From Ewingella americana ATCC 33852 (lineage in GTDB: Bacteria; Pseudomonadota; Gammaproteobacteria; Enterobacterales; Enterobacteriaceae), in assembly GCF_000735345.1 (NCBI RefSeq), contig NZ_JMPJ01000052.1, forward strand, positions 1-64,000: 64,000 nucleotides of DNA. Direction: 5' to 3'. Each line of letters opens with the position of its first letter. Position 1 is the stretch's first letter. Shown here piece after piece: positions 1 to 12,318 of this stretch. The translations under genes were made by a program, and so were the position numbers. Under the pieces are notes generated by a model. The model searched no databases. It was not told the DNA's origin and worked only from the letters and a program-made list of their open reading frames with translations.

Positions 1-90
1 CAGGCTGCCCGAAGGGCGAGGGCCATGGAGGGCCCGAGTGCACCCCTGAGCACCGTTCTCACAGCGTACTCTCCCCCGCCTTTGCCTTTT
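1..90. other. Window-edge segment with GC-rich hairpin
   Basis: These 90 bases lie downstream of the diguanylate cyclase gene, which ends at 91. They are very GC-rich and contain a short inverted repeat around 22-37 (GGGCC, six-base loop, GGCCC). Two plus-strand frames stay open, so the tail of a gene cannot be excluded, but no start or recognisable protein is visible. It may be part of an intergenic repeat cut by the window edge. Confidence 0.25.
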
Positions 91-1191
91 TCACCTCTTC
101 CGCCCTCTATCCCCCAGTCGCGCAAACTGCAAAATAGAGCTGGCCACCACCTGATTCTTCCCCTGATGCTTGGCTTTATATAAAGCTTCATCCGCCAGTT
201 TTATCGCTTTGCGGATCTGCATCCCCGGCAGATAGAGTGACACGCCAACCGAGGCGGTAACCTTCAGCTCGCTGCCATCTTCCAGAATCATTTGGCTCTG
301 TTCGATCTCCTGACGCAGGCGCTCGGCAATCGCCATCACCGCCTCCGGCTGATAAGCGCCGGTGATCACCAGAAACTCCTCGCCACCGTAACGCCCGGCA
401 AAGTCTTTACTGCGAGTGACATTGCGCAGCACGCGCCCGACGTCGCTCAGCACCCTATCGCCAATCAAATGGCCGTGAGTGTCATTCACCCGCTTAAAAT
501 TGTCGATATCAATGATGATCAGCCCGCAGCTCTGGCGATGGGTCTGCTGAATGGAGAGGCGGTAATCCAAACTGGCGCGGTTGCTGATTTGCGTCAGGGG
601 GTCGGTGGCGGCCTTCACCCGGATGGCGAACACCTTCTTCATGTAGATTTCTTTAAAATTCAGCGCGTGATAACACAAAATCATGCAGCCTGCGGCGAGC
701 AGTTGATAGAGCACCAGCGTGGCCCACGGCACCACCATGCCGTAAAGGCTCGACACCAGCGCAATGCGCGCCAGCCCCACCAGCAGCAGGGTGATGTAAA
801 ACACCCGATGCCTGCGCTGACGCCAAACGCGGAATAAAAACAGCCCGAGCATGATGCAGCCAATCAGCAGATTATTGATCGAATAGCCGCCTTTGAGCAC
901 AAACAGCAGCACGTAACACGATAGCCCGCTGAGCCAACCGCCAAAAAACGTTACCAAGATCATCGGCAGCATTTCGAAGCTGTAATAGACGTTATCGTTG
1001 AGCATCAGCCGGTCTTGGGAAAGAAATAGCGCGGCGACACCGGCAATCAGGCCAAAAGCGATGCGTTTCCAGATATCGCCATTGGAAGTGAAAGGCTCGC
1101 TGCGACTGAGAATAAAATAGCTGACGGAGAGCGTGGCGTAAGTGACGCAAACATCAGCATATAATTTCCCTAAAGAGGTAAAATCGGGCAT
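91..1191 (-). CDS. Membrane-bound diguanylate cyclase (GGDEF)
   Basis: The predicted product makes cyclic di-GMP from two GTP. In the 366-residue version starting at ATG 1191, about six hydrophobic segments fill residues 15-180 and resemble the 5TM receptor module of LytS-type proteins (a charged SFEMLPMI stretch followed by FFGGW). The GGDEF domain follows from about residue 190 with the signature GGEEF at 269-273, so the active-site loop looks intact. An RSKD motif (260-263) sits exactly five residues upstream of GGEEF, matching the product-inhibition I-site. An AGGAA about 12 bases before ATG 1191 supports this start; an in-frame TTG at 1281 would add 30 residues but has no visible ribosome site. 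The gene is divergent from dauA. Which signal the membrane part senses cannot be read from the sequence. Confidence 0.85.
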   Translation of the reverse strand: MPDFTSLGKLYADVCVTYATLSVSYFILSRSEPFTSNGDIWKRIAFGLIAGVAALFLSQDRLMLNDNVYYSFEMLPMILVTFFGGWLSGLSCYVLLFVLKGGYSINNLLIGCIMLGLFLFRVWRQRRHRVFYITLLLVGLARIALVSSLYGMVVPWATLVLYQLLAAGCMILCYHALNFKEIYMKKVFAIRVKAATDPLTQISNRASLDYRLSIQQTHRQSCGLIIIDIDNFKRVNDTHGHLIGDRVLSDVGRVLRNVTRSKDFAGRYGGEEFLVITGAYQPEAVMAIAERLRQEIEQSQMILEDGSELKVTASVGVSLYLPGMQIRKAIKLADEALYKAKHQGKNQVVASSILQFARLGDRGRKR

Positions 1192-1465
1192 GGGGAGTAG
1201 CGGTTCCTGAATAATAAATCCAGATAAATAAGGACTTATCTTGAATATAGATGAACTCTTAGCTTGCTGATATCCCCCCAAGGAAATTATGTCGATAGCG
1301 GCACTTTTCTCACAAAAAATAGGCGGATACTATCCAGCTTGTCACCCGCCTTGTCCTTGATTTGCATCTATAACTGTTACAGAAAAAGAGCGTATCTTTA
1401 TTGCTTAGCCGATGACGGGGTTGTTTCCCGCCTTAATATCCTCATCGCCATGGACGCCTGCTGTT

Positions 1466-3154
1466 ATGCATACTTCTGCCAATCGCCCTCTTCGCCTGTT
1501 TAGCGCCTTAAAAGACGCCTGCTTCAATGAGAAATACACGCCCCAGCGTCTGCTAAAAGACGCCATTGCCGGGGTCACCGTCGGCATCATCGCCATTCCT
1601 CTGGCTATGGCGCTGGCCATCGGCAGCGGCGTGCCTCCGCAAAACGGACTTTATACCGCCGCCGTCGCCGGGATCATTATTGCCATCTGCGGCGGCTCGC
1701 GGTTTAGCGTCTCCGGGCCAACGGCGGCCTTTGTGGTGATCCTCTACCCGGTTTCTCAGCAATATGGCTTATCCGGCCTGCTGCTGGCGACGTTGATGTC
1801 CGGGCTGATGTTGGTGCTAATGGGCGTGCTGCGCCTTGGGCGGCTGATTGAATATATTCCGCTGCCGGTGACGCTGGGCTTTACCTCGGGGATTGGTATC
1901 ACCATCGCCACCATGCAGATTAAGGACTTTTTCGGCCTTAGCGTGGAAGCCATGCCGGAACACTATCTCAGCAAGCTGCTGGTGCTGGTTCAGGCGATGC
2001 CGACGCTGGACATAGGTGACGCCGCGATTGGCGTCGTGACGCTGGCGGTGCTGATTTTCTGGCCAAAGCTCGGGTTGAAGCTGCCCGGTCATCTTCCGGC
2101 CCTGCTGGCGGGCTGCGCCGTGATGGCGATATTTATGCAAACCGGCCATTCAGTGGCGACTATCGGTTCGCGTTTCCACTACCTGCTGCCCGACGGCACG
2201 CAGGGCAGCGGCATTCCGGCTATTTTACCGCAATTTACCCTGCCGTGGGCCGCCACTGGCAGTACTTCGGGCTTCAGCCTCGACTTGGTTCAGGCACTGT
2301 TACCCGCCGCGTTTTCTATGGCGATGCTGGGCGCGATTGAGTCCCTGCTGTGCGCCGTAGTGCTCGACGGCATGACCGGCAAAAAGCACCATTCCAACAA
2401 TGAGCTGATCGGTCAGGGAATTGGCAACATCGTGACGCCGTTTTTTGGCGGCATCACCGCCACGGCGGCGATTGCGCGTTCAGCCGCCAACGTGCGCGCC
2501 GGAGCGACGTCGCCGGTTTCTGCCGTTATTCACTCGCTGTTGGTGATTCTGGCGCTGTTGATGCTCGCCCCGCTGCTCTCATGGTTGCCGCTGGCAGCCA
2601 TGGCGGCGCTGCTGCTGATGGTGGCGTGGAACATGAGCGAAGCGCATAAAGTGGTCAATCTGCTGCGCCGCGCGCCAAAAGACGACATTCTGGTGATGTT
2701 GACCTGCATGAGCCTCACCGTGCTGTTCGACATGGTGATCGCCATTACGGCGGGCATCGTGCTGGCGTCGCTGCTGTTTATGCGCCGCATCGCCAAGATG
2801 ACGCGCCTGAGCGACGTGGCCGGGGATTTTGCCGCCGATGAAGCCGTCTGGCGGGTCAATGGCCCGCTGTTCTTCGCCGCCGCCGAGCGGGTGTTTGGCG
2901 AGCTGTCTGCCCGCAGCTTGCAGGCTAAACGCATTATTCTGGTATGGGACCGCGTGGCCATTCTGGACGCAGGCGGCCTGAGTGCTCTGCAACACTTCAT
3001 TGACGAGCTGCCGGAGAACGTTGAGCTGGTGATAACTGACATTCCCTTCCAGCCACTGAAAACCTTGGCGCGCGCGGGAGTGAAACCTATCGACCAGCGT
3101 TTAAGTTTCTACAGCACGCTGGCTGATGCTCAGGCCGCGCACAGCCAGAAATAG
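1466..3154 (+). CDS. dauA: SulP family C4-dicarboxylate transporter DauA
   Basis: This inner-membrane anion transporter closely follows E. coli DauA (YchM), which takes up succinate and other C4-dicarboxylates aerobically. The N-terminal SulP core carries the conserved runs [14 protein letters not shown] and [14 protein letters not shown]. The middle carries [20 protein letters not shown], and a cytoplasmic STAS domain occupies roughly the last 110 residues ([24 protein letters not shown]). I chose ATG 1466 because it gives an N-terminus of E. coli length ahead of the ACFNEKYT region; an in-frame ATG at 1412 adds 18 residues, and neither has a strong Shine-Dalgarno. In E. coli dauA lies between prs and pth, whereas here it is next to kdsA and a different SulP gene occupies the prs-pth side. 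Function is inferred from family similarity. Confidence 0.9.
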   Translation: MHTSANRPLRLFSALKDACFNEKYTPQRLLKDAIAGVTVGIIAIPLAMALAIGSGVPPQNGLYTAAVAGIIIAICGGSRFSVSGPTAAFVVILYPVSQQYGLSGLLLATLMSGLMLVLMGVLRLGRLIEYIPLPVTLGFTSGIGITIATMQIKDFFGLSVEAMPEHYLSKLLVLVQAMPTLDIGDAAIGVVTLAVLIFWPKLGLKLPGHLPALLAGCAVMAIFMQTGHSVATIGSRFHYLLPDGTQGSGIPAILPQFTLPWAATGSTSGFSLDLVQALLPAAFSMAMLGAIESLLCAVVLDGMTGKKHHSNNELIGQGIGNIVTPFFGGITATAAIARSAANVRAGATSPVSAVIHSLLVILALLMLAPLLSWLPLAAMAALLLMVAWNMSEAHKVVNLLRRAPKDDILVMLTCMSLTVLFDMVIAITAGIVLASLLFMRRIAKMTRLSDVAGDFAADEAVWRVNGPLFFAAAERVFGELSARSLQAKRIILVWDRVAILDAGGLSALQHFIDELPENVELVITDIPFQPLKTLARAGVKPIDQRLSFYSTLADAQAAHSQK

Positions 3155-3174
3155 AATGAATAAAGGCTGAAAAG

Positions 3175-3211
3175 CAAAAAGGCGCCCTGCTTGCAGAGTC
3201 GCCTTTTTTAG
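3175..3211. terminator. Bidirectional terminator between dauA and kdsA
   Basis: AAAAAGGCG at 3176-3184 pairs with CGCCTTTTT at 3200-3208 around a 15-base loop. There are A-runs on one side and T-runs on the other, so it can end transcription of the two convergent genes in both directions. Confidence 0.8.
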
Positions 3212-3249
3212 TCTGAAGCCCGGCGATTATCACGCCGGGTTGCAGAGTC

Positions 3250-4113
<864 letters not shown>

Positions 4114-4196
4114 TTATTGATTGTCTATCAGGGGCAGTTGTACAGGTAATGCACTGTATTTAAATGCCTATTTAATTTTCTACGGCTAATTCTAAC

Positions 4197-5006
4197 TCAG
4201 TGCAAGGTAACTTGCTTGTGCTCAATCGCGTGGATTTGCACTTTAATCACTTCGGAAATCGGGTCCTCTGGACACTGCTCAACAAAGTAATTTAAATCAG
4301 ACAGCGCGACATGATTGCAATCCAAATGGGCGTAGATCAAACCACGGTCACGAATTTCATAAGGATCTTCTGGATCGAACTCCAGCAGGGTTTCGCTGGC
4401 GCGCAGGGCCATCTCCATCTGCTTCTCTTCCATCAGCGCGGCTTTGAGGGTGTCGAGCATTCTTCTGACGATGACGTTATTCTCAGCTTCTTCCAAATCA
4501 TCATCTTCAATCTCGGCGGTAACGCCCAGATTCCCCTTCAGCCAGACATGCAGAATATGTTCGCTCAGCGTGTCGCCGTTAATCGGGTTAATCAGCCACA
4601 TCTCTTCGTCGAGCCAGTCGGCGCGCATGATCAGCTGAGTCGGGAAAATCACCGGCATCAGCGGCAGGTCTAGCTGGTGTGCGATGTGCAGGAAGATAAC
4701 CCCGAGCGAAACCGGCGTACCCTGACGCGAAGCCAGCACTTTGTCGAGCCAAATGGCATCTGACAGGCGATAGATACCGCCCGCGCCGCCAAAGCCCCAC
4801 GTGCGATAAAACAACTCAATTAACACTTCAAGCTGCTGATCCTGATTGAGATCTTCCGGTATGACCCGGCGAGCCTCTTCAACCAGCGACTGTAACTGGC
4901 GACTGACGTCATCCGCGTTGAAATCATAGCGAATGGCCTGAGTGACCAGAATGACACCGGCGCTGAGCGGCGCGGCGTTAAATTCGAAATCAGCAATGGT
5001 ACTCAT
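4197..5006 (-). CDS. sirB1: SirB1 family transglutaminase-like/TPR protein
   Basis: A 269-residue soluble protein of the SirB1 (YchA) family. The N-terminal half is a transglutaminase-like fold with the conserved FYRTWGFGG and SRQGTPVSLGVIFLHIA segments. The C-terminal part is a tetratricopeptide-like helical region (LDTLKAALMEEKQMEMALRASETLL, then DPEDPYEIRDRGLIYA). Biochemical function is not established; the name comes from an early association with Salmonella invasion-gene regulation. It starts two bases after sirB2 ends, so the two are almost certainly co-transcribed, and the position between prmC/sirB2 and kdsA is the standard enterobacterial one. Confidence 0.92.
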   Translation of the reverse strand: MSTIADFEFNAAPLSAGVILVTQAIRYDFNADDVSRQLQSLVEEARRVIPEDLNQDQQLEVLIELFYRTWGFGGAGGIYRLSDAIWLDKVLASRQGTPVSLGVIFLHIAHQLDLPLMPVIFPTQLIMRADWLDEEMWLINPINGDTLSEHILHVWLKGNLGVTAEIEDDDLEEAENNVIVRRMLDTLKAALMEEKQMEMALRASETLLEFDPEDPYEIRDRGLIYAHLDCNHVALSDLNYFVEQCPEDPISEVIKVQIHAIEHKQVTLH

Positions 5007-5008
5007 AG

Positions 5009-5401
5009 TTATCCCAATAGCAGCGGTATTTGTGTCAAGGCGAGCTTAACAATCAAGGCTAAGCATCCTATTGCCAGAATAAACGCAATCCACCGAGTGG
5101 TTTGCCGACGTGGCCGTTTACTGAGTGCAACAAACCCCAATGCGATATAGATGATAACGCCAAAAAGCTTTTCAGTCAGCCAAGGTGTCTGTGGGCTGAA
5201 TGGATAAAGTCGAGCAATGATCAGCAGTGCGATGCCGCTCACCAACAATAGCGTATCAACCGCGTGAGGCGTAATTTTCACCCAACGCTGTTGCAGCATA
5301 GCAGAACCTGTCGATTTCCAAAAAAAGCGTAATACAAACAGAAAAATACTCAGGATAACGGTGGCGATATGCAGGTATTTAAAAGCCAAAAAAGCAGACA
5401 T
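5009..5401 (-). CDS. sirB2: SirB2 family inner-membrane protein
   Basis: A small (130-residue) integral membrane protein of the SirB2 (YchQ) family with four hydrophobic segments: AFKYLHIATVILSIFLFV, DTLLLVSGIALLIIARL, LFGVIIYIALGFVAL and WIAFILAIGCLALIVKL. The start is set at ATG 5401 because GGAAG lies five bases upstream; an open frame continues 16 codons further to 5449 without a better ribosome site. It sits between prmC and sirB1 in the conserved operon. Its biochemical role is unknown. Confidence 0.9.
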   Translation of the reverse strand: MSAFLAFKYLHIATVILSIFLFVLRFFWKSTGSAMLQQRWVKITPHAVDTLLLVSGIALLIIARLYPFSPQTPWLTEKLFGVIIYIALGFVALSKRPRRQTTRWIAFILAIGCLALIVKLALTQIPLLLG

Positions 5402-5455
5402 TTTACTTCCTTGTGAATTAAGGGTTACGGGCTGGCAATCAAGCAGCAAAGGCCA

Positions 5456-6292
5456 TTACGCCCCCTGCCACTGCCCGAGACTGACGCGGTCATTTCCGCC
5501 GTAATCTTTTACCGTGGCGACCTGATGGTAGCCTGCCTGACGAAACAGCTGTTGGACCTGCTGCGCCTGCTGCCAGCCGTGCTCCAGCAGCAGCCAGCCA
5601 CCGGGCAGTAAATGCTGCGGCGCTTGCTCAATCAGCGTTTGCAGGTCGGCCAACCCGGCGTTGTCCGCCACCAGCGCACTGGCGGGCTCGAAGCGCACGT
5701 CGCCTTCGGCCAAGTGTGGGTCGGCGGCATCTATATAAGGAGGGTTGCTGACGATTACGGCAAACTGCTGGCCCGCGACCGGCGTAAACCAGCTGCCCTG
5801 CACGAAGCTGGCGTTGGATATCGCCAGTTTTTGCGCATTATGCTGGGCTAACTTCACGGCTTCGGGCTGTAAATCGACGCCGATGAGCTGGCAATCCGGG
5901 CGTTCGCTGGCAATCGCCAAGGCTACGGCGCCGGTGCCGGTTCCCAAATCCAATACCTTTTGCGGCGAAGCGGGCAAACGCAACAGTGCCTGCTCAACCA
6001 GACATTCAGTATCGGGACGGGGGATCAGCGTGGCGGGTGAAACAGAGAGAGGCAGTGACCAAAACTCACGCTCGCCTACCAGATAGGCAACCGGCTCGCC
6101 CTGCTCGCGTCGCGCCAGCAGAGCCTCTAGCTCTTCAAGTTCGCTGGCCGTCAGCGAGGTTTCGCCAAAGGCCATAATAAAAGTACGCGACCGGCCGGTG
6201 ACAAACCCGAGCAGGATTTCTGCATCCCGCTTGGGGCTTTCACCCGCCGACAGGCGACGGGTGGCGTCACGCAGCCAATGTTGGAAGTCCAT
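5456..6292 (-). CDS. prmC: Peptide chain release factor glutamine methyltransferase PrmC
   Basis: PrmC (HemK) uses S-adenosylmethionine to N5-methylate the glutamine of the GGQ motif in release factors RF1 and RF2. The 278-residue product has an N-terminal helical substrate-recognition domain and a Rossmann-type methyltransferase domain. Motif I is VLDLGTGTGAVALA and the diagnostic glutamine-binding loop is SNPPYID. Its ATG overlaps the prfA stop codon by one base (TAATG), so it is translationally coupled to its own substrate gene, the usual arrangement. Confidence 0.97.
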   Translation of the reverse strand: MDFQHWLRDATRRLSAGESPKRDAEILLGFVTGRSRTFIMAFGETSLTASELEELEALLARREQGEPVAYLVGEREFWSLPLSVSPATLIPRPDTECLVEQALLRLPASPQKVLDLGTGTGAVALAIASERPDCQLIGVDLQPEAVKLAQHNAQKLAISNASFVQGSWFTPVAGQQFAVIVSNPPYIDAADPHLAEGDVRFEPASALVADNAGLADLQTLIEQAPQHLLPGGWLLLEHGWQQAQQVQQLFRQAGYHQVATVKDYGGNDRVSLGQWQGA

Positions 6293-7374
6293 TATTCCTG
6301 CTCGGACAACGCGGCAAGCTGGTCAGCCTGATATTCCTGCACAATCGGCTGGATCAGGGTGTCCAGTTTGCCTTCCATCACTTCATCCAGACGGTAAATG
6401 GTCAGGTTGATGCGGTGGTCGGTCACGCGGCCCTGCGGGAAGTTGTAAGTGCGGTTACGGTCGGAGCGGTCGCCGCTGCCCAGCAGGTTACGGCGAGTGG
6501 ACGCCTCTTCTGCCTGACGCTTGGACATCTCGGCAGCGCGAATACGCGCGCCCAGCACCGACATCGCCTTGGCTTTGTTCTTATGCTGCGAACGCTCATC
6601 CTGACACTCAACCACGATGCCGGTTGGCAAGTGGGTGATACGAATGGCTGAGTCGGTGGTGTTAACGTGCTGACCACCCGCGCCCGAGGAGCGGAAGGTG
6701 TCGATTTTCAGGTCACCGGCATTGATTTCTGGCAGTTCGGCCTCTGGAATTTCTGGCATCACGGCGACGGTACAGGCCGAGGTGTGAATACGTCCCTGCG
6801 ACTCGGTTTCCGGCACGCGCTGCACGCGGTGGCCGCCAGATTCAAACTTCAGCTGGCCGTAGGCACCCTCACCTGACACCTTGGCGATCACCTCTTTGAA
6901 GCCGCCATGCTCGCCTTCGTTAGCACTGACGATCTCAACGCGCCAGCGGCGAGTTTCAGCGTAACGGCTGTACATGCGGAACAGGTCACCGGCGAAAATT
7001 GCCGCTTCGTCGCCGCCGGTTCCGGCGCGAATTTCAAGGAAGCAGCTGCGTTCGTCATCGGGATCTTTTGGCAACAGCAGCAATTGCAGCTTCTGCTCTA
7101 ACTCTTCCAGAGTGGCTTTGCAGGTTTTGATTTCATCCTGCGCCATTTCGCGCATCTCTGGGTCATCAAGCATCTCTTCGGCAGCGGCCAAATCTTCCTG
7201 TGCCTGACGCCAGGTCAGAAAACAGGCAGAAACATCGCTCAGCTGAGCATATTCGCGGGAGAGATTGCGGAATTTTTCTTGGTCGGCAATAACAGTTGCG
7301 TCGCCGAGCATCGCCTGCACTTCTTCATGGCGCTCTTGTAACACTTCCAGTTTAGCAACAATAGAAGGCTTCAT
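6292..7374 (-). CDS. prfA: Peptide chain release factor 1
   Basis: RF1 reads UAA and UAG stop codons in the ribosomal A site and triggers peptide release. The 360-residue protein has the usual length, the catalytic GGQ within [10 protein letters not shown], and the codon-recognition P-x-T tripeptide as PET in [10 protein letters not shown]; the E. coli equivalent is PAT. It lies 31 bases after hemA and overlaps prmC, whose product methylates the GGQ glutamine. Confidence 0.97.
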   Translation of the reverse strand: MKPSIVAKLEVLQERHEEVQAMLGDATVIADQEKFRNLSREYAQLSDVSACFLTWRQAQEDLAAAEEMLDDPEMREMAQDEIKTCKATLEELEQKLQLLLLPKDPDDERSCFLEIRAGTGGDEAAIFAGDLFRMYSRYAETRRWRVEIVSANEGEHGGFKEVIAKVSGEGAYGQLKFESGGHRVQRVPETESQGRIHTSACTVAVMPEIPEAELPEINAGDLKIDTFRSSGAGGQHVNTTDSAIRITHLPTGIVVECQDERSQHKNKAKAMSVLGARIRAAEMSKRQAEEASTRRNLLGSGDRSDRNRTYNFPQGRVTDHRINLTIYRLDEVMEGKLDTLIQPIVQEYQADQLAALSEQE

Positions 7375-7405
7375 GCGTGGTGTTTAACCCTGTAATAAAT
7401 AGGAA

Positions 7406-8668
7406 CTATTGCTGATCCAGCCCGAGGCTGTCGCGTAAAATTTGCAAGCGCTCGACATCGCCATCGCTGGCGGCCTGCTGCAGGGAACGGGTGGGTGCGT
7501 GAATAAGACGGTTAGTCAGTTTGTGTGCTAATTCGTGAATAACGGCAGAGACATCTGCTCCCTGAGCAATGGCAGCCAGCGCTTTGGCTTCTGCTTCGGC
7601 ACGGACGAGATCCGCACGGGAACGATAATCACGAATGATTTCCACCGCGCCCTGCGATCGCAGCCACGCCATGAAATTAGAACTTTCTTGCTCAACGATA
7701 GATTCAGCCTGCACGGCGGCGGCCTTACGTTGAGCCATATTGTTTTGAATAATGCTATGCAAGTCGTCAACACTATAAAGGTAGGCGTTGGCGAGTTTGC
7801 CCACTTCTGGCTCGATATCACGCGGCACGGCGATATCCACCATCAGCATCGGCTGGTTGCGGCGAGCTTTCAGCGCGCGTTCCACCATGCCTTTACCGAT
7901 GATTGGCAGCGGGCTGGCGGTGGAGCTGATAATAATGTCAGCTTCGGCCAGACGGGCGTCGATATCTTGCAAGGTGATCACTTCAGCGCCCACTTCGCTT
8001 GCCAGCACCTGTGCCCGCTCGCGGGTACGGTTGGCAATCATCATGTGGCGAACCTTGTGTTCACGCAGATGGCGCGCCACCAGTTCGATAGTTTCCCCCG
8101 CGCCCACCAGCAATACGCTGACGTCAGACAAGGATTCGAAAATCTGTCGAGCCAGAGTACAAGCAGCGAAAGCCACAGAAACCGCGCTGGCACCGATATC
8201 GGTTTCAGTACGCACGCGCTTGGCGACGGAGAAGGATTTTTGGAACAGGCGCTCAAGTTCACCCGAAACCGCCTGCCCGTGTTGGGACTCGGCGAAGGCT
8301 TTTTTCACCTGACCTAGTATTTGTGGCTCACCGACGACCAGCGAATCAAGGCCGCTGGCTACACGCATCAGATGGCTGACGGCGTCATTATCCTGATGCC
8401 AATAAAGGCTTTTTCGCACTTCATCAGCACTGAGATGGTGATAATCACATAACCATTTAACCAACTGTTCCTGAAGATTTTCCTGTTGTTCCACACTGAG
8501 GTACAGCTCAGTTCGGTTACAGGTGGACAACACGACACCGCCCTGCACCAGGGGTTGCTGGAGCAGACTAGAGAGCGCCTGTTCAATGGTCTCGGGAGAA
8601 AAAGTTACCCGTTCACGCAAAGAAACCGGTGCGGTTTTGTGATTGATACCTAATGCAAGCAGGGTCAT
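7406..8668 (-). CDS. hemA: Glutamyl-tRNA reductase
   Basis: HemA reduces glutamyl-tRNA(Glu) with NADPH to glutamate-1-semialdehyde, the first step of C5-pathway tetrapyrrole synthesis. The 420-residue protein begins with the family hallmark [16 protein letters not shown]. It carries the catalytic cysteine in STCNRTELY (about residue 50), the [20 protein letters not shown] signature, an NADPH-binding VLLVGAGE motif and a C-terminal helical dimerisation domain. It is the promoter-proximal gene of the minus-strand operon and is divergent from lolB, as in E. coli. Confidence 0.97.
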   Translation of the reverse strand: MTLLALGINHKTAPVSLRERVTFSPETIEQALSSLLQQPLVQGGVVLSTCNRTELYLSVEQQENLQEQLVKWLCDYHHLSADEVRKSLYWHQDNDAVSHLMRVASGLDSLVVGEPQILGQVKKAFAESQHGQAVSGELERLFQKSFSVAKRVRTETDIGASAVSVAFAACTLARQIFESLSDVSVLLVGAGETIELVARHLREHKVRHMMIANRTRERAQVLASEVGAEVITLQDIDARLAEADIIISSTASPLPIIGKGMVERALKARRNQPMLMVDIAVPRDIEPEVGKLANAYLYSVDDLHSIIQNNMAQRKAAAVQAESIVEQESSNFMAWLRSQGAVEIIRDYRSRADLVRAEAEAKALAAIAQGADVSAVIHELAHKLTNRLIHAPTRSLQQAASDGDVERLQILRDSLGLDQQ

Positions 8669-8997
8669 AAGGAAGCGTTTTTCGAGTAATACTTATGTTG
8701 GTATGGGTTTACGTCTGTGGCGCATTCTACAAGATGAGCCGGATCAATAAAAGCAAAGCAGCATTATCCGTTAAAGTTGTTGAAGCAACAGACGATTTCG
8801 ATGACTTCGAGCTTACTGCATCGGCTCTTTCGGTACTTCAATATCAATGATAGCCATGATCTATCAAGGGCTACTGTTTTTCTTGAAACAATTCCGGTCA
8901 TTCTCAGTGGCTAACGTGCTCGACGTCAGTATGCTAAACTGACCATCGCCGAATTTGCCCAGGCACTTTGCCTCAGCACCCAAGGATTTAATCTGTT
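8669..8997. promoter_or_regulatory. Divergent hemA / lolB intergenic region
   Basis: A 329-base gene-free stretch between the two divergently transcribed essential operons must carry both promoters. A TATGCT at 8930-8935 is a plausible -10 for lolB, but I see no convincing -35 with it. No coding sequence or RNA gene is apparent. Confidence 0.5.
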
Positions 8998-9621
8998 ATG
9001 CCAATGCGTAAAGCTCACTTAGTTCGTCTTCTTCCTCTTGCAAGCCTGGTGCTTGCCGCCTGTTCCATCAATGCTCCTAAGGGTCCGGCGACCAGTCCGA
9101 CCTCCCCACAGTGGCGCGACCATGAGGCGAAAATCAAGCAGTTAGAGCACTATCAAACGCGTGGCTCCTTCGCTTATATCTCAGATAAACAAAAAGTTTA
9201 TGCCCGCTTCTTCTGGCAGCAATACACGCGTGACAACTACCGCCTGTTGCTGACGAACCCACTCGGCAGCACCGAGATGGAGCTGAAAGTTCAGAGCGGC
9301 GTCGCTCAGTTGACCAATAATGAAGGCAAGAAGTACACCAGCAACAACCCTGATGAGATGATTCAGAAGCTGACCGGCATGTCGATTCCGCTGGCTAACC
9401 TACGTCTGTGGATGCTGGGCCTGCCGGGCGATGAGAGTGATTTCACCCTCGACAGCCAATACCGCCTGTCCAAAGTTAACTACAGCCAAAACGGCCAACA
9501 AGGCACCGTGGTGTATCAGAGCTACAGCGACGACGTGATCCCATCATTGCCGAATCGCCTTGAAATGACCGAAGGCGACCAACGCATTAAATTGAAAATG
9601 GACAGCTGGACCTTAAACTGA
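8998..9621 (+). CDS. lolB: Outer-membrane lipoprotein LolB
   Basis: LolB receives lipoproteins from the periplasmic chaperone LolA and inserts them into the inner leaflet of the outer membrane. The 207-residue precursor has a lipoprotein signal peptide ending in the lipobox LVLAAC (cysteine near residue 22). It carries the conserved core [24 protein letters not shown] and [14 protein letters not shown]. The start at 8998 gives an N-terminus of E. coli type. One base separates it from ispE. Confidence 0.96.
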   Translation: MPMRKAHLVRLLPLASLVLAACSINAPKGPATSPTSPQWRDHEAKIKQLEHYQTRGSFAYISDKQKVYARFFWQQYTRDNYRLLLTNPLGSTEMELKVQSGVAQLTNNEGKKYTSNNPDEMIQKLTGMSIPLANLRLWMLGLPGDESDFTLDSQYRLSKVNYSQNGQQGTVVYQSYSDDVIPSLPNRLEMTEGDQRIKLKMDSWTLN

Positions 9622-9622
9622 G

Positions 9623-10483
9623 ATGACGCAATTGTGGCCTTCTCCGGCTAAACTCAATTTATTCCTTTATATAACCGGCCAGCGCGCCAACGGCTATCAC
9701 GAACTGCAAACATTGTTTCAGTTCGTTGATTACGGCGACAGCCTCTCTTTCACGCCGCGCAGCGACGGGCAGATAGTCCTGACGACGCCCATTGACGGCG
9801 TGGCTGACGAAGACAATCTGGTGGTTCGCGCCGCACGTTTGTTACAACGTCACGCAAGCTGCCCGCTGGGTGCAGACATCTCGCTTATCAAACGCATCCC
9901 GATGGGCGGCGGATTGGGCGGGGGTTCTTCTAACGCCGCGACGGTGTTAGTGGCACTGAACACCCTGTGGGAGTGCGGCCTGTCGGATCAGCAGCTGGCG
10001 GCATTAGGCGTCACTTTAGGCGCAGACGTGCCGGTGTTCGTGATGGGCCATGCCGCCTTTGCCGAAGGCATTGGCGAGATACTGCAACCCGTCGAACCGG
10101 AAGAGAAATGGTATTTGGTGGCGCATCCGGGTGTACATATCCCAACCCCGATGATTTTTGGCGATGCTGAATTAACCCGCGACACGCCAAAACGTCCGAT
10201 AAATGTGCTTTTAAGCACAGCGTGGACAAATGATTGCCAACCGATTGCGATAAAACGTTTTTGCGAGGTTGAACAGCTTGTTTCTTGGCTGTTAGAATAC
10301 GCGCCGTCACGTATGACGGGCACGGGTGCTTGCGTTTTCGCCGAGTTTGCGACCGAGCATGAAGCCCGTCAGGTTTTGAATCAGATTCCATCGTCGGTCA
10401 CCGGGTTTGTAGCTAAGGGCGTCAACGTCTCTCCCCTGCACCGTTTCCGCGAAGAATGGCTGAGAGCAGCAGGCAAAGCGTAG
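9623..10483 (+). CDS. ispE: 4-diphosphocytidyl-2-C-methyl-D-erythritol kinase IspE
   Basis: IspE phosphorylates CDP-methylerythritol at the 2-hydroxyl in the MEP pathway to isopentenyl diphosphate. This is a GHMP-superfamily kinase of 286 residues with the N-terminal [16 protein letters not shown], the ATP-binding glycine-rich loop [14 protein letters not shown] and the C-terminal [11 protein letters not shown] motif. It follows lolB by one base and precedes prs by 195 bases, the conserved enterobacterial order. Confidence 0.97.
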   Translation: MTQLWPSPAKLNLFLYITGQRANGYHELQTLFQFVDYGDSLSFTPRSDGQIVLTTPIDGVADEDNLVVRAARLLQRHASCPLGADISLIKRIPMGGGLGGGSSNAATVLVALNTLWECGLSDQQLAALGVTLGADVPVFVMGHAAFAEGIGEILQPVEPEEKWYLVAHPGVHIPTPMIFGDAELTRDTPKRPINVLLSTAWTNDCQPIAIKRFCEVEQLVSWLLEYAPSRMTGTGACVFAEFATEHEARQVLNQIPSSVTGFVAKGVNVSPLHRFREEWLRAAGKA

Positions 10484-11626
<1,143 letters not shown>

Positions 11627-11633
11627 TCCGACG

Positions 11634-11708
11634 CCCTTCTGCTTGCAGAAGGGGTTGATTAGCGAGCATGAAAAAACCCGTTATTGTTTACGCAATAACG
11701 GGTTTTTC
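11634..11708 (+). terminator. prs terminator with an upstream hairpin
   Basis: Just after the prs stop, CCTTCTGC-TT-GCAGAAGG (about 11635-11652) forms a small hairpin. The main terminator follows at 11671-11708: AACCCGTTATTG pairs with CAATAACGGGTT around a four-base TTTACG-type loop, flanked by A-runs and a TTTTTCTT tail, so it may also work for ychH transcripts arriving from the other side. Confidence 0.85.
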
Positions 11709-11755
11709 TTTGGTGCTTGTGCTAAAGGCTACATCTCTAAATACATTAGTAGCGA

Positions 11756-12028
11756 TTATGAATGGCGGTGATTCTTGCGGCAACGCGCGTCGTAATGGCG
11801 AACCCAAAAATAGCGGTCAGCCACGCGCTCGCGACCGCCGATCCTCGCCCCTGCCAGCCATAAAATCGCACCGATAAAGATGCTGGCTATTGCGCCGTGG
11901 GCAAAAAATTGCGGTAAATTCAGATTGGGCATCTGATTCAGAATGGAGTATCCAACCCCGCCGACCATAGTGACCAGACCAAGCCCCATCAGCACGTTTC
12001 CTAATACTGTTGCGGTTTTACGTTTCAT
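11756..12028 (-). CDS. ychH: Stress-induced inner-membrane protein YchH
   Basis: A 90-residue protein that aligns along its length with E. coli YchH (DUF2583): it begins MKRKTATVLGNVLMGLG and ends VADRYFWVRHYDARCR. Two hydrophobic segments (VLMGLGLVTMVGGVGYSIL and IASIFIGAILWLAGA) make it a small bitopic or hairpin membrane protein. Its E. coli counterpart is induced under stress and affects biofilm formation; mechanism is unknown. It is divergent from pth and convergent with prs. Confidence 0.93.
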   Translation of the reverse strand: MKRKTATVLGNVLMGLGLVTMVGGVGYSILNQMPNLNLPQFFAHGAIASIFIGAILWLAGARIGGRERVADRYFWVRHYDARCRKNHRHS

Positions 12029-12318
12029 ATGTCACCTCCAGTAATCCATCAATTGAACAGGTCTATTTCTGTTTTCCTAGCTCAAAGTGTAGTCGGCGGC
12101 GGGGTTTTACTTTGCGGCAACGATCACAGACAGAGAACATAGCATGACAAATCTTTACGTTTTCTTGTCAGTTTCATTCGAAGGGTGAATGGTTTTACTG
12201 CTCAACTATTCACCTTTAAAATCATTATCCTGAATTTCCCCTCGGCAGGTTTGGCACAACTGCCTCACACGGGTAAACTAGCGCCCTGTTCGTCACCTCA
12301 TGAAGAAGCGAAACCAAC

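Noticed and set aside
1192-1281. TTG-started 30-residue N-terminal extension of the diguanylate cyclase
   Set aside because: No ribosome site before TTG 1281, whereas ATG 1191 has AGGAA upstream and starts just before the membrane domain.
7535-8317. Long plus-strand open frame (260 codons) opposite hemA
   Set aside because: It is an antisense shadow of the clearly conserved hemA gene, with no recognisable protein features or ribosome site.
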